The notes beneath the pieces are model-generated. The model saw only the letters and a program-made list of their open reading frames with translations. It was not told the origin of the DNA and ran no database searches. Made by a program: the position numbers and the translations under genes. Below are positions 54,758 to 64,000 of a stretch of DNA of 64,000 nt, one piece after another; the first letter of the stretch is position 1, and each line of letters begins with the position of its first letter. The stretch comes from Burkholderia sp. WP9 (GTDB lineage Bacteria > Pseudomonadota > Gammaproteobacteria > Burkholderiales > Burkholderiaceae). The stretch lies in assembly GCF_900104795.1 (NCBI RefSeq), contig NZ_FNTG01000001.1:3038001-3102000 (forward strand), given 5' to 3'.

Positions 54758-57631
54758 GTGGAACAAATCCGTATTCGTGGGGCTCGCACCCACAACCTGA
54801 AGAACGTCAACCTCGACCTACCCCGTCACAAGCTCGTCGTCATCACGGGCCTTTCAGGCTCGGGAAAATCGTCGCTGGCGTTCGACACGCTCTATGCGGA
54901 AGGACAACGGCGCTACGTCGAAAGTCTCTCCGCCTATGCACGCCAGTTCCTGCAACTGATGGAGAAGCCCGACGTCGATCTGATCGAAGGGCTGTCGCCG
55001 GCCATCTCGATCGAACAGAAGGCGACCTCGCACAATCCGCGCTCCACGGTCGGCACCGTCACCGAGATTCACGACTATCTGCGTCTGCTGTTCGCACGGG
55101 TCGGCACGCCTTACTGTCCGGACCACGAAATTCCGCTGGAAGCGCAAAGCGTCTCGCAGATGGTCGACGCGGCGCTCGCGCTGCCGGAAGAAACCAGGCT
55201 GATGATCCTCGCGCCGGTGGTGGCCAACCGCAAGGGCGAGCACGTCGAACTGTTCGAGGAAATGCAGGCGCAGGGCTTTATCCGTTTCCGCGTGCGCTCG
55301 GGCGGCGGCACCGCCAATGAAGGCGTCGCGAAAATCTACGAAGTCGACTCGCTGCCGAAGCTGAAGAAGAACGACAAGCACACCATCGACGTGGTCGTGG
55401 ACCGCCTGAAAGTGCGCCCCGACATGAAGCAGCGTCTCGCCGAATCGTTCGAAACGGCACTGCGTCTCGCCGACGGCCGCGCGATCGCGCTCGAAATGGA
55501 CACCGACAAAGAGCATCTGTTCAGCTCCAAGTTCGCCTGCCCGATCTGCTCGTACTCGCTGCAGGAACTGGAGCCGCGCCTTTTCTCGTTCAACAATCCG
55601 ATGGGCGCGTGCCCGGAATGCGACGGCCTCGGCCAGATCACGTTCTTCGACCCGAAGCGGGTGGTCGCGCATCCGTCGCTGTCGCTCGCGGCGGGCGCAG
55701 TGAAGGGCTGGGACCGGCGCAACCAGTTCTACTTCCAGATGCTGCAGAGCCTTGCGGCGTTCTACGAGTTCGATATCGATACGGCCGTCGAAGACTTGCC
55801 GGAAAAGGTCCGCAAGATTCTGCTGTTCGGTTCGGGCAAGCAGGAGATCCCGTTCTCGTACATCAACGAACGCGGCCGCACCTCGGTGCGCGAGCATGTG
55901 TTCGAAGGGATCATCCCGAATCTGGAGCGGCGTTACCGCGAGACCGATTCGGTCGCGGTACGCGAAGAGCTCGCCAAGTATCAGAACAACCAGCCCTGCC
56001 CGGCCTGCGCCGGCACGCGGCTGCGCCGCGAAGCGCGCTTCGTGCGGATCGGCGCTGACGGCGATGCGCGCGGCATCTTCGAAATCAGCGGCTGGCCGCT
56101 GCGCGACGCGCTCGGCTATTTCCAGACGCTGCGCCTGGAAGGCTCGAAGCGCGAGATCGCCGACAAGGTGGTCAAGGAAATCGTCGCTCGGCTCATGTTC
56201 CTGAACAACGTCGGGCTCGACTATCTGTCGCTCGAACGCAGTGCGGAAACGCTGTCCGGCGGCGAGGCGCAGCGCATTCGCCTCGCCTCGCAGATCGGCT
56301 CGGGGTTGACCGGCGTGATGTACGTGCTGGACGAACCGTCCATCGGCTTGCATCAGCGTGATAACGACCGGCTGATCGCCACGCTCAAGCATCTGCGCGA
56401 TCTGGGCAACTCGGTGATCGTCGTCGAACACGACGAAGACATGATCCGCATGGCCGACTACGTGGTCGACATGGGGCCGGGAGCGGGTGAACACGGCGGC
56501 ATGGTGATCGCCGAAGGCACGCCCAAACAGGTGCAGGCGAACGCGGCGTCGATGACAGGGCAGTACATGTCCGGCGCGCGCAACATCGAGTTCCCGGACG
56601 AACGCAAGGAGCCGGACGAGCGCCGACTGCGCATCGTCGAGGCCTACGGCAACAATCTGCAGCACGTCTCGCTCGATCTGCCGGTCGGCCTGCTGACCTG
56701 CGTGACCGGCGTGTCCGGTTCGGGCAAGTCCACGCTGATCAACGACACGCTCTATCACGCGGTCGCGCATCACCTGTACGGCTCGGCCACGGAGCCGGCG
56801 CCGTACGAATCGATCGAGGGCCTCGAGCACTTCGACAAGGTGATCAACGTCGACCAGTCGCCGATCGGCCGCACGCCGCGTTCGAATCCGGCCACCTACA
56901 CGGGTCTCTTCACGCCGATCCGCGAACTGTTCGCGGGCGTGCCTGCGGCGAAAGAACGCGGCTACGAAGCGGGCCGCTTCTCGTTCAACGTGAAGGGCGG
57001 CCGCTGCGAATCCTGCCAGGGCGACGGCGTGCTGAAGGTCGAGATGCACTTTTTGCCGGACGTGTACGTGCCGTGCGACGTCTGCCACGGCAAGCGCTAC
57101 AACCGCGAAACGCTGGACGTTCAGTACAAAGGCAAGAACATCAGCGAAGTCCTCGACATGACGGTGGAGAATGCCTACGAGTTCTTCAAGCCTGTGCCGG
57201 TCGTCGCGCGCAAGCTGAAAACCCTGCTGGACGTGGGTTTGGGCTATATCCGCCTGGGCCAGTCGGCCACTACCCTGTCGGGCGGGGAAGCACAGCGGGT
57301 CAAACTATCTTTGGAACTGAGCAAGCGTGATACCGGTCGCACGCTATACATACTCGACGAACCGACCACCGGATTGCACTTTCATGACATCGCGCTGTTG
57401 CTCGAAGTGATTCATCGTTTACGGGACCAGGGTAATACCGTCGTGATCATCGAGCATAATCTCGATGTAATAAAAACCGCGGACTGGGTCATCGACCTCG
57501 GCCCTGAAGGCGGGGCGGGCGGCGGGCAAATCATCGCCCAAGGCACGCCGGAGCAGGTTGCGAAGTCGAAGGCAAGTTTTACCGGTAAATATCTGGCGCC
57601 TTTGCTGAAACGCGCGGCCAGTAAAAAGTAA
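54758..57631 (+). CDS. uvrA: UvrA, excinuclease ABC subunit A
   Basis: The 957-residue protein starts at a GTG (54758); a nearby ATG is out of frame. Two ABC ATPase modules are seen: Walker [10 protein letters not shown] at 31-39 and GVSGSGKST at about 650, with ABC signatures [18 protein letters not shown] and [18 protein letters not shown]. Zinc modules are [16 protein letters not shown] in the first half and [16 protein letters not shown] in the second. UvrA finds damaged DNA with UvrB in nucleotide-excision repair. Length is as expected. Confidence 0.98.
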   Translation: MEQIRIRGARTHNLKNVNLDLPRHKLVVITGLSGSGKSSLAFDTLYAEGQRRYVESLSAYARQFLQLMEKPDVDLIEGLSPAISIEQKATSHNPRSTVGTVTEIHDYLRLLFARVGTPYCPDHEIPLEAQSVSQMVDAALALPEETRLMILAPVVANRKGEHVELFEEMQAQGFIRFRVRSGGGTANEGVAKIYEVDSLPKLKKNDKHTIDVVVDRLKVRPDMKQRLAESFETALRLADGRAIALEMDTDKEHLFSSKFACPICSYSLQELEPRLFSFNNPMGACPECDGLGQITFFDPKRVVAHPSLSLAAGAVKGWDRRNQFYFQMLQSLAAFYEFDIDTAVEDLPEKVRKILLFGSGKQEIPFSYINERGRTSVREHVFEGIIPNLERRYRETDSVAVREELAKYQNNQPCPACAGTRLRREARFVRIGADGDARGIFEISGWPLRDALGYFQTLRLEGSKREIADKVVKEIVARLMFLNNVGLDYLSLERSAETLSGGEAQRIRLASQIGSGLTGVMYVLDEPSIGLHQRDNDRLIATLKHLRDLGNSVIVVEHDEDMIRMADYVVDMGPGAGEHGGMVIAEGTPKQVQANAASMTGQYMSGARNIEFPDERKEPDERRLRIVEAYGNNLQHVSLDLPVGLLTCVTGVSGSGKSTLINDTLYHAVAHHLYGSATEPAPYESIEGLEHFDKVINVDQSPIGRTPRSNPATYTGLFTPIRELFAGVPAAKERGYEAGRFSFNVKGGRCESCQGDGVLKVEMHFLPDVYVPCDVCHGKRYNRETLDVQYKGKNISEVLDMTVENAYEFFKPVPVVARKLKTLLDVGLGYIRLGQSATTLSGGEAQRVKLSLELSKRDTGRTLYILDEPTTGLHFHDIALLLEVIHRLRDQGNTVVIIEHNLDVIKTADWVIDLGPEGGAGGGQIIAQGTPEQVAKSKASFTGKYLAPLLKRAASKK

Positions 57632-57665
57632 CGCTGCACAACTCGGGTTGGGGACGGAATAAGCC

Positions 57666-58751
57666 ATGGCCAAGCGGAATCAGGCGCGCGACGACGGGCA
57701 AGTGCAGGACCTACGCCCACGCCCGGTCAGGCTGACTAGCGACATGAGCCTGCCGAAGCTGTCGGCAGTCGAAATCGGCAGTTACGTTGTGATGCTGTTC
57801 GGCATGTGGGCGGTCATCGAACTTCGGCTGCTCGGCGCGTTGCTCGCCGGGCTGCTGGTGTTCCAGCTGGTACACACCATCGCGCCGCGCATCGAGCGTC
57901 ATATGTCGAGCAAGCGGGCTCGCTGGCTCGCGGTCGTGATTCTGTCCACGGTGATCGTGGGCGCGCTGACGGGGCTCACACTCGGCATCATCGAGCATTT
58001 CGAAAACGACGTGCCGAGCGTGCAGAAGCTGCTCGACCAGGCCATGCAGTTGATCGACCAGGCGCGCGGCCGGATTCCGCAATTCATCGCCAATTCTCTG
58101 CCGGTCGATACCGAGCAGATGAAGACCAAGGCGGCGGAGCTGATGCAGACGCATGCCAACATGCTGCAGCAAAGCGGCAAGACCGCGGCGCGCGCGTTCA
58201 CGCATATCCTGATCGGCATGATCATCGGTGCGATCATCGCGGTCGGCGCACAAAAGCATATCCAGCGTCTGCCGCTCTCCACCGCCTTCATCACGCGCGT
58301 GACCCGTTTCGCCGATGCGTTCCGCCGCATCGTGTTCGCTCAGGTGAAAATTTCCGCGATCAATGCGGTCTTTACCGGCATCTTCCTGCTGGTGGTCCTG
58401 CCGATCTTCCACGACACGCTGCCGTTGTCGAAGACGCTGGTGCTGGTCACGTTTATCGTCGGCCTGCTCCCGGTGATCGGCAATCTGATCTCGAACACGA
58501 TCATCGTCGCGGTGGCGCTCTCGGTGAGCTTTCCGGCGGCGGTCATGTCGCTCGTGTTCCTGATCCTGATCCACAAGCTCGAATACTTCCTGAACGCGCG
58601 CATTGTCGGCGGACAGATCGAGGCGCGCGCCTGGGAATTGCTGATCGCCATGCTCATCATGGAAGCGGCGTTCGGCCTTCCGGGCGTGGTGGCGGCGCCG
58701 ATCTTCTATGCGTATATCAAGCGGGAATTGATTTACCTGCGGCTGGTTTGA
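57666..58751 (+). CDS. AI-2E family (PerM/TqsA-like) membrane permease
   Basis: The 361-residue protein has the UPF0118/AI-2E plan: paired helices near the N-terminus (about 37-70), a helix at about 85-110, a cytoplasmic or periplasmic amphipathic stretch, and C-terminal helices with ISAINAVFTGIFLLVVLPIF, IVGLLPVIGNLISNTIIV and the near-terminal FGLPGVVAAPIFYAYIKREL. Relatives export autoinducer-2 or act as antiporters; the substrate is unknown. It follows uvrA by 34 bp and is followed by a terminator. Confidence 0.88.
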   Translation: MAKRNQARDDGQVQDLRPRPVRLTSDMSLPKLSAVEIGSYVVMLFGMWAVIELRLLGALLAGLLVFQLVHTIAPRIERHMSSKRARWLAVVILSTVIVGALTGLTLGIIEHFENDVPSVQKLLDQAMQLIDQARGRIPQFIANSLPVDTEQMKTKAAELMQTHANMLQQSGKTAARAFTHILIGMIIGAIIAVGAQKHIQRLPLSTAFITRVTRFADAFRRIVFAQVKISAINAVFTGIFLLVVLPIFHDTLPLSKTLVLVTFIVGLLPVIGNLISNTIIVAVALSVSFPAAVMSLVFLILIHKLEYFLNARIVGGQIEARAWELLIAMLIMEAAFGLPGVVAAPIFYAYIKRELIYLRLV

Positions 58752-58790
58752 GGCGGCGGCCAACGCCCCTGAAGCGGAGGCACGGCAACG

Positions 58791-58820
58791 AAAAAGCGGC
58801 ACTTCGGTGCCGCTTTTTTT
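58791..58820. terminator. Bidirectional Rho-independent terminator
   Basis: AAAAAGCGGCAC (58791-58802), loop TTCG, GTGCCGCTTTTT (58807-58818). T-runs follow on both strands, so it ends the AI-2E transcript and the remnant receptor gene from the other side. Confidence 0.9.
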
Positions 58821-58825
58821 CATGC

Positions 58826-59150
58826 TCAGAAGTCGATGCGCGCATTCAGTGACAACGTGCGCGGATCGCCCTGCGTCAGACGTCTCCGTCGAACTCCACG
58901 CCCCGGAAGATCGACTCACCGTCCTGCGTGTAGACGCGGCTTTTGGTGCACTCTCCGGCGCTGTTCTGCAGACAGCAGCTGCTCTCGTTGCGATCGCGTG
59001 AACTTTTGCTGTAGCTGTAGTTCGCATTCAGCGTCCAGTCCGGGCTCAGGTTGTACTGCACGCCCGCGGTGTAGAGCTGGACGTTCGTGTCCAGATGCCG
59101 GTCGGGACCGGAAGGGTCGCCGCTGCCGCCGCTCATCGTATGCGGCAAGA
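58826..59150 (-). pseudogene. 3' remnant of a TonB-dependent receptor
   Basis: A minus-strand frame carries outer-membrane barrel sequence (VQLYTAGVQYNLSPDWTLNA, NYSYSKSSRDRN) up to IFRGVEFDGDV and then stops. A different frame immediately after encodes RLTQGDPRTLSLNARIDF and a stop at 58826-58828, the typical receptor C-terminus ending in Phe. The two pieces do not join in one frame, and no plug domain or N-terminus exists, so the gene has lost most of its length plus an internal segment. The boundary near 59150 is approximate. Confidence 0.75.
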
Positions 59151-59185
59151 CGGTCCCCGAATGTCGCCGTGAACTTACGACAAAC

Positions 59186-59228
59186 TTGCAGTCCGTGGCA
59201 TGATTCCTTAAGATGCGAACAATTCCCA
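59186..59228 (+). promoter_or_regulatory. Promoter with Fur box for the PepSY protein
   Basis: TTGCAG (59186-59191), 17-bp spacer, TAAGAT (59209-59214) form a plausible sigma-70 promoter. TGCGAAC-A-ATTCCCA (59214-59228) matches the 7-1-7 Fur pattern TGAGAAT-N-ATTCTCA at 11 of 14 arm positions and overlaps the transcription start region. This predicts iron repression. Confidence 0.55.
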
Positions 59229-59291
59229 TTTACACAAAACCTGTGTCGTGACACCTCATTCGAATTTCCGCTCCGTTCCGCCGGTTTGCCC

Positions 59292-60518
59292 ATGAGGCGG
59301 CAGTTCGTCCGCCTGCATCGCTGGTTCGGTGTCGCCACTGCGCTGTTTCTGTTCGTCGCCGGCCTCACCGGCGCGGTCATCGCGTGGGACCATGAACTCG
59401 ATGCGGCGCTGAACCCGTCGTTCTTCAAGGCGCGCACCGCAGGACCGGCGCTGTCGGGGCTGGAACTGGCGCGCCGCGTGGAAGCCGCCGATCCGCGTTT
59501 GCAGGTGACGTATCTGCCGCTGGCGGCCGAACCGGGCCACACGCTGCAAATGATGGTGTTGCCGCGTATCGACCCAGCCACGCACCAGCCCTACCCGCTG
59601 GACTTCAATCAGATTGCCGTCGACCCCGCCACCGGCGAGATCAAGGGACGCCGCGAATGGGGCGCCGTCTCGCTCGCGCGGCTCAATCTGATCCCGTTCA
59701 TCTACAAGCTCCACTACACGCTGCAACTGCCTTTTACGGGCGGCGTCGATATCGGTACGTGGCTGATGGGGATCGTCGGCATCGTCTGGCTGTTCGACAG
59801 CCTGATCGCGCTATGGCTGTCGTTTCCGAGCGCCAAGGTGTGGCGCAAGTCGTTCGCTTTCCGCTTCGGGCGCGGCGGCTACGCGCTCACTTTCGATCTG
59901 CACCGCTCCGGCGGCGTATGGATCTGGGGCCTGCTGATGATCGTTGCGCTGACATCGGTATCGATGAATCTTGCAGCGCCTGTGGTGCGCCCAATCGTGT
60001 CGATGTTCTCGACGCTCACGCCCGATCCGCTCAACAACCCTGAAATCCGCCGCGCGCCGCAACCCGGCGACACCGTGCTCCCCCGCGAGCGCATTGTGCA
60101 ACTGGCCGAGCAGGCCGGCAAAGCGCGGAACCTCGGCATCGGGCCGGGCGGCATCTACTATGCGGAATTCATGCATGCGTACGGCGTCGGCTTTTACGCA
60201 ACCGGCAACGATCACGGCGATATCGGCCTCGGCAATCCGTGGATGTATTGGGACGCGGCCACCGGCAAGCAACTCAGCACGCAGATTCCCGGCAAGGGCA
60301 CGGCCGGCGACATCTTCTTGCAGGTCCAATACCCGCTGCACTCGGGGCGCATCCTCGGTCTTGGCGGACGGGTTCTGATTAGCGCAGTCGGCCTCGCGGT
60401 CGCCGTGCTGAGCGCGACAGGGCTGCTGATCTGGCTGAAGAAGTTGAATGCGCGCCGCCGCTCGGCGCAAAACGCGAATGCCGCGCGTGACGCAGGCCGG
60501 TCAGCCGCGCGGCCGTAG
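59292..60518 (+). CDS. PepSY-associated TM protein (iron-regulated, siderophore-locus type)
   Basis: The 408-residue start MRRQFVRLHRWFGVATALFLFV shows the first helix of PepSY_TM proteins, with the conserved LHRWFG. Further helices are at about 155-180, 215-235 and 355-385, with periplasmic PepSY-like regions between (for example FNQIAVDPATGEIKGRREWG) and the FDLHRSGGVWIWGL motif. Relatives (PiuB, FoxB-type) lie beside TonB receptors and assist iron release from siderophores, probably by reduction. A Fur box precedes it and a ruined receptor gene lies on the opposite strand. Confidence 0.88.
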   Translation: MRRQFVRLHRWFGVATALFLFVAGLTGAVIAWDHELDAALNPSFFKARTAGPALSGLELARRVEAADPRLQVTYLPLAAEPGHTLQMMVLPRIDPATHQPYPLDFNQIAVDPATGEIKGRREWGAVSLARLNLIPFIYKLHYTLQLPFTGGVDIGTWLMGIVGIVWLFDSLIALWLSFPSAKVWRKSFAFRFGRGGYALTFDLHRSGGVWIWGLLMIVALTSVSMNLAAPVVRPIVSMFSTLTPDPLNNPEIRRAPQPGDTVLPRERIVQLAEQAGKARNLGIGPGGIYYAEFMHAYGVGFYATGNDHGDIGLGNPWMYWDAATGKQLSTQIPGKGTAGDIFLQVQYPLHSGRILGLGGRVLISAVGLAVAVLSATGLLIWLKKLNARRRSAQNANAARDAGRSAARP

Positions 60519-60528
60519 TCCGCAAAAA

Positions 60529-60565
60529 AAATGGCGGCGCCGGAGTCGTCCGGCTACCGCCATTT
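60529..60565 (-). terminator. Rho-independent terminator of purU
   Basis: AAATGGCGG (60529-60537) pairs with CCGCCATTT (60557-60565), with an inner CCGG stem. On the minus strand the stem runs into a U-tract (A run at 60524-60531), 29 bp after the purU stop. Confidence 0.8.
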
Positions 60566-60593
60566 ATCTCTGCCGCAAAGCGATCAACCGCCT

Positions 60594-61463
60594 TTAGCGA
60601 AACACCACCGTCTTGCTGCCGTTCAACACGACGCGATGTTCCACGTGCCACTTCACCGCACGCGCGAGCGTCACGCATTCGACGTCGCGGCCGATCGCCG
60701 TCAATTGCTCCGGCGTCATGCTGTGGTCGACGCGCTCCACTTCCTGCTCGATGATCGGACCTTCGTCCAGATCCGTCGTCACGTAATGGGCGGTCGCGCC
60801 GATCAGCTTCACACCGCGGTCGAACGCCTGGTAATACGGCTTCGCGCCCTTAAAGCTCGGCAGGAACGAGTGATGAATGTTGATCGCGCGGCCGGCGAGT
60901 GCTTCGCACAGCTTCGGCGACAGAATCTGCATGTAGCGCGCGAGCACCACCAGGTCGGCTTGATGCTCGTCGATCACTTCGAGCACGCGTGCTTCCTGTG
61001 CCGCTTTCGCGTCGGGCGTGGCGCCCAACAGTGGGAAGTGATGGAACGGAATGTCGTAGCTGGCGGCGAGTTGATAGAACTCCTTGTGGTTCGAGATGAT
61101 CGCGGGAATCTCGATACCCAGCTGGCCCGTGCGGTAGCGGAACAGCAGATCGTTCAGGCAATGGCCGATCTTCGACACCATGATCACCACGCGCGGCTTC
61201 ACCGACGCGTCGTGCAACTCCCAGCGCATGCCGAACTGTTCAGCCAGCGTCGCGAACGACGTGCGCAACGCTTCCAGACCCGGATCGCCGCCCACCTGCT
61301 GGAAATGCACGCGCATGAAGAACTCGCCGGTGCGGCTGTCGCCGAACTGCGCGGAGTCGAGAATATTGCTGCCACGCTCGAACAGAAAGCCCGACACTGC
61401 GTGAACGATGCCGGGCCGGTCGGCGCACGACAGTTTGAGGATAAAGCTGTGATCGGTCGACAT
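60594..61463 (-). CDS. purU: Formyltetrahydrofolate deformylase
   Basis: The ATG at 61461-61463 gives 289 residues. The N-terminal ACT domain (LKLSCADRPGIVHAVSGFLF) is followed by a formyl-transferase domain with NIHHSFLPSFKGAKPY and the catalytic Asp region VTTDLDEGPIIEQ. It hydrolyses 10-formyl-THF to THF and formate, balancing one-carbon pools. The open frame continues upstream without a valid start. It stands as a single gene followed by a terminator. Confidence 0.96.
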   Translation of the reverse strand: MSTDHSFILKLSCADRPGIVHAVSGFLFERGSNILDSAQFGDSRTGEFFMRVHFQQVGGDPGLEALRTSFATLAEQFGMRWELHDASVKPRVVIMVSKIGHCLNDLLFRYRTGQLGIEIPAIISNHKEFYQLAASYDIPFHHFPLLGATPDAKAAQEARVLEVIDEHQADLVVLARYMQILSPKLCEALAGRAINIHHSFLPSFKGAKPYYQAFDRGVKLIGATAHYVTTDLDEGPIIEQEVERVDHSMTPEQLTAIGRDVECVTLARAVKWHVEHRVVLNGSKTVVFR

Positions 61464-61563
61464 GACCTGGGTGACTCCCTTCTTCAATGCATGGTTTGTT
61501 CGGTATGTACGGCTCGATGCGGCGTGTTTCGACATTCTCGTTGCGCGCGCACCTTTGCGGCAA

Positions 61564-62412
61564 TCAGGCGAGCGCTGGCGGCACGAACATGGCCTTGATG
61601 CCGGCGCACGCGTCTTCATCGATCCAACGGCGGCGCAACAGACAATCCAGCGTGGCGAGACTCGCATCGACTGTCATCGCGCCTTCCTCGATCCAGCGCG
61701 CCACTTCGTCGATGCGCGCGAGCCGGTGCTCGCCCACTTCGCCGTCCTGGTTGCGCGGCGCGAAATCAGCCGGCAACGCAAGGTCGTAGATGAAAATCTG
61801 TTCGGCCTGCGTGCCTTCCGGCAACGATTGCAGCACATGCGCGGTGCGGCCCGCCGCGGCACGGGCGGCGATCTCCTCGGGAATGCCGGCTTCTTCCCAG
61901 CACTCCTTGATGATCGTCGCCTCGACGCCGAAGCCCCAGCCGATCCCGCCTGCCACGACATTGTCGAGCATGCCCGGGTCGGTCGCCTTGGTGTCGCTGC
62001 GGCGCGCGATCCACAATTGCGGCGCGCCGTCTGCGTATTCTACGACGCCGTTCAGATGCACCGCGTAGGTCATCGTGCCGAAGAAGCGCGACGCCGCCCG
62101 TTCGATATACGCGAGCGGCGGCGCGTCGAACGCGTTGCGGATCGCGTAGGTCTCGTTGCGCCAGCCTGGAATGCGGCCTTCGGCGGCGAGCGCGCCGATC
62201 ACGGAACCGAGCGCGGCGCTGCGCAAATCCACCGTATTGAATGCGGGCGCGAGCGTCACACGGTTAGTGTCGAGGTCGAACACATCGGGCCAGCGCGCGA
62301 GCGACGGCACATCGCTCGTGCGGATCCAGCCAACCTGTTCGGCGCCGATCCAGAACGGCACATGCGCATGCACGTCAAAGCGGCGCGCGGCGGTGATGCA
62401 AGGCAAAGTCAT
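61564..62412 (-). CDS. DUF4743 Nudix hydrolase
   Basis: The ATG at 62410-62412 (TTGGAGC upstream) gives 282 residues. The N-terminal DUF4743 region (about 1-115, with FDVHAHVPFWIGAEQVGWI) is followed by a Nudix domain. Its box reads GGIGWGFG...IIKECWEEAGI, slightly shorter than the canonical spacing, as in the thiamin-pyrophosphokinase-associated relatives (yeast YJR142W type). These hydrolyse damaged forms of thiamin diphosphate. The same substrate here is an inference. Confidence 0.88.
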   Translation of the reverse strand: MTLPCITAARRFDVHAHVPFWIGAEQVGWIRTSDVPSLARWPDVFDLDTNRVTLAPAFNTVDLRSAALGSVIGALAAEGRIPGWRNETYAIRNAFDAPPLAYIERAASRFFGTMTYAVHLNGVVEYADGAPQLWIARRSDTKATDPGMLDNVVAGGIGWGFGVEATIIKECWEEAGIPEEIAARAAAGRTAHVLQSLPEGTQAEQIFIYDLALPADFAPRNQDGEVGEHRLARIDEVARWIEEGAMTVDASLATLDCLLRRRWIDEDACAGIKAMFVPPALA

Positions 62413-62472
62413 GTAAAGCTCCAAACTGTTTCCGGTGTTTGACGGTGAGCGCTGGGCACCGCGCCGCTCACC

Positions 62473-63087
62473 TCAATCGCGCAACGCGACCCGAATGCCG
62501 ATGGCAATGAACGTCGCACCTGCCAGGCGATCAAGCCACACGCCCACCCGTGGGCGACGCTTCAGATAACCGCCCACGATCCCCGCGCACACGCCGAACA
62601 GCGAAAACACCACCACTGTCTGCAACATGAACAGCGCGCCGAGCTCGAACATCTGCAGCGTGACGCTTTGCGAGCCGTTCGGCTGCACGAACTGCGGCAG
62701 AAACACGATGAAAAACAGCGTCACCTTCGGATTCAGCAGATTGCCGAGCACGCTTTGGCGAAACACCGCCATCAGCGGCTGCGGCGCGCGCTCGTGCGCG
62801 GTGGCGAGACCCTGGCTACGCAGGGCCTTGATGCCGATCCAGATCAGATAAGCCGCGCCGGCCAGCTTGATCGCTGTAAAGGCCATCGGCGACGAGCGCA
62901 GCAACGCGGCCACGCCGAGCGCGGCCAGCGTGGTGTGAAACGTGATGCCCGCCGCGAAGCCGAGCGCCGCGACGAAACCGGCCGCGCGGCCCTGCGAGAT
63001 CCCGCGCGCGAGCACTTGCAGATTGTCCGGGCCGGGCGCCACGGTAATCGCGATCGAGGTGGCGAGAAACAGCAGGAAGTTAGGCAT
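62473..63087 (-). CDS. LysE/RhtB-family amino-acid exporter
   Basis: The 204-residue protein starts MPNFLLFLATSIAITVAPGPDN behind AAGGAC; the APGPDN motif after TM1 is the family hallmark. Six helices and the segment VFRQSVLGNLLNPKVTLFFIVFLPQFV are typical of RhtB-type exporters for threonine, homoserine lactone or similar compounds. The substrate is not readable. It lies 59 bp downstream of apt on the same strand. Confidence 0.92.
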   Translation of the reverse strand: MPNFLLFLATSIAITVAPGPDNLQVLARGISQGRAAGFVAALGFAAGITFHTTLAALGVAALLRSSPMAFTAIKLAGAAYLIWIGIKALRSQGLATAHERAPQPLMAVFRQSVLGNLLNPKVTLFFIVFLPQFVQPNGSQSVTLQMFELGALFMLQTVVVFSLFGVCAGIVGGYLKRRPRVGVWLDRLAGATFIAIGIRVALRD

Positions 63088-63146
63088 TGTTGTGTCCTTC
63101 TCTGTGAGCAGGAAGAAGCTTCTCGCAGCGCGTTTGCCGCCAATAA

Positions 63147-63713
63147 TCAATGACCGTCGAATCCAGTCACCGTATACAGCGCGAGACCGCTTTCGCGCAG
63201 CAGCTTCGAGCCGCCGAGCTCAGGCAGATCGATAATCGCCGCGCCTTCCACCACGACCGCGCCGAGCCGCTCGAGCAGGATCTTGCCGGCCATCATCGTG
63301 CCGCCCGTGGCGATCAGGTCGTCGATGATCACAACGCGATCACCCGGCTTGCAGGCGTCTTCGTGAATCTCGACGGTGGCGGAGCCGTATTCGAGGTCAT
63401 AGGATTGCGCGACCCGCTTGTAGGGCAGCTTGCCCGCCTTGCGAATCGGAATGAAGCCGAGGTTCAGCTCATACGCGAGAATCGGCCCGATGATAAAACC
63501 TCGCGCATCCAACCCGGCAATGTAATCGAGCTTTGCGTCGATATAGCGCTGCACGAATAGATCGATCAGCACGCGCAGCGACTTCGGCTCCTGCAAAAGC
63601 GGCGTGATATCGCGGAACTGCACGCCCGGCTCCGGCCAGTCGGGCACCGTGCGAATGTGGCTTTTGATGTAATCGGCCGCATCGAGCGGCGCGCTCGAGA
63701 GCGCGTTGGACAT
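63147..63713 (-). CDS. apt: Adenine phosphoribosyltransferase
   Basis: The 188-residue protein has the PRPP-binding motif [14 protein letters not shown] (127-140), the APRT-typical start region [17 protein letters not shown], and [20 protein letters not shown]. It converts adenine and PRPP to AMP in purine salvage. It is flanked by the probable antiporter gene upstream (90 bp) and LysE downstream. Confidence 0.97.
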   Translation of the reverse strand: MSNALSSAPLDAADYIKSHIRTVPDWPEPGVQFRDITPLLQEPKSLRVLIDLFVQRYIDAKLDYIAGLDARGFIIGPILAYELNLGFIPIRKAGKLPYKRVAQSYDLEYGSATVEIHEDACKPGDRVVIIDDLIATGGTMMAGKILLERLGAVVVEGAAIIDLPELGGSKLLRESGLALYTVTGFDGH

Positions 63714-63756
63714 GATGTCTCCGGATGGACCTGCACAGGTCCGATGAAAAGCTAAA

Positions 63757-63791
63757 CCAGGGCGCGCCCGCAGGCACGCGCCTCGCCCTGG
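63757..63791 (-). terminator. Possible terminator after the antiporter gene
   Basis: CCAGGGCG (63757-63764) pairs with CGCCCTGG (63784-63791) across a 19-base GC-rich loop. On the minus strand a mixed T-rich stretch (TTTAGCTTTTC) follows. The long loop makes it uncertain. Confidence 0.45.
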
Positions 63792-63803
63792 GTACAGGCG
63801 GCG

Positions 63804-64000
63804 CTATGCTGCGGTGGCGCCCGCGCGCCGATGCTTCGAGAGCCGTTCCTCGGCCTCCGCCAACTGCTCGGGCAGACCGCGCAGCACCACGATATCGCTC
63901 GAACGCAGCTTGGTGGACGGGTCCGGCTCGACGCCGCGAATGCCGTGCCGGCGAATCGCCGTCACTTCGACGCCCACGTCGAACAGGCCCAATTCCGCGA
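63804..64000 (-). CDS. C-terminus of a probable Kef-type cation:proton antiporter (RCK_C domain; 5' part outside window)
   Basis: Only the last 65 codons are in the window (ending HRRAGATAA). The segment VGVEVTAIRRHGIRG...LRSSDIVVLRGLPEQLAEAEERLSK has the beta-rich pattern of a TrkA-C/RCK_C domain, where ligand binding gates potassium channels and CPA2 antiporters. The transport domain would lie beyond the right edge. The antiporter name is inferred from the domain and from its usual place upstream of apt in Burkholderia; a TrkA-like protein is an alternative. Confidence 0.65.
   Translation of the reverse strand, partial: AELGLFDVGVEVTAIRRHGIRGVEPDPSTKLRSSDIVVLRGLPEQLAEAEERLSKHRRAGATAA

Noticed and set aside
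54854..57088. Minus-strand open frame of 744 codons antisense to uvrA
   Set aside because: UvrA is unmistakable on the plus strand; the antisense frame has biased composition and no ribosome site or family feature.
62445..62471. Hairpin GTGAGCG/CGCTCAC after the LysE gene considered as a terminator
   Set aside because: Seven-base stem with a 13-base loop and no U-tract on the minus strand.

Overview
The window looks like chromosomal DNA of a Burkholderiaceae bacterium, most likely Paraburkholderia. The grounds are the high GC content, the ubiE/Tim44-like/ubiJ/ubiB arrangement, the giant DUF3683 FAD/Fe-S oxidase, the ssb/MFS/uvrA neighbourhood and Burkholderia-like protein sequences. The genus is inferred from sequence character only. 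I see no rRNA, tRNA or CRISPR array.

Layout. 1-9253 (mostly minus strand): ubiquinone genes ubiB (3' end cut by the window edge), ubiJ and ubiE around a Tim44-like membrane protein, then DUF971, HIT and DUF3683 proteins. 9254-13027 (plus): a 500-bp control region with two palindromes, ilvA, a 5'-nucleotidase and queF. 13098-17388: a D-amino-acid utilisation locus (RidA, N-acyl-D-amino-acid deacylase, RpiR regulator, divergent D-amino-acid deaminase). 17521-22121: a MarR/MFS efflux pair, EcsC, an esterase and a CHRD protein. 22350-23556: an intact IS5-type element with a TTAA target duplication, followed by a possible small RNA. 23902-31645 (minus): three RcsB-type response regulators, an aquaporin and a BvgS/EvgS-like hybrid kinase. 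32024-34320: a divergent MFS/LysR pair.

34806-40110 (plus) is a compact operon for a ba3-type (B-family) haem-copper oxidase with three multihaem c cytochromes and a 58-residue membrane subunit. A chemoreceptor (40183-41832) and a DUF4239-like membrane protein follow. 42970-50468 (minus) is a seven-gene catabolic operon (MaoC hydratase, MFS transporter, MmgE/PrpD, acyl-CoA dehydrogenase, CaiB-type CoA-transferase, HutC-type GntR regulator, CitE lyase). Its content matches the itaconate/C5-dicarboxylate route (CoA transfer, hydration, cleavage to acetyl-CoA and pyruvate), and a HutC-like operator precedes the first gene.

50694-64000 carries an FAD monooxygenase, ssb, an MFS transporter, uvrA, an AI-2E family permease, the decayed 3' end of a TonB-dependent receptor beside a Fur-box-controlled PepSY protein, purU, a DUF4743 Nudix hydrolase, a LysE exporter, apt and the C-terminus of a probable Kef-type antiporter (cut by the right edge).

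Starts were chosen by Shine-Dalgarno spacing and family knowledge; several differ from the longest reading frame. All functional names come from recognising motifs by eye, without database searches.
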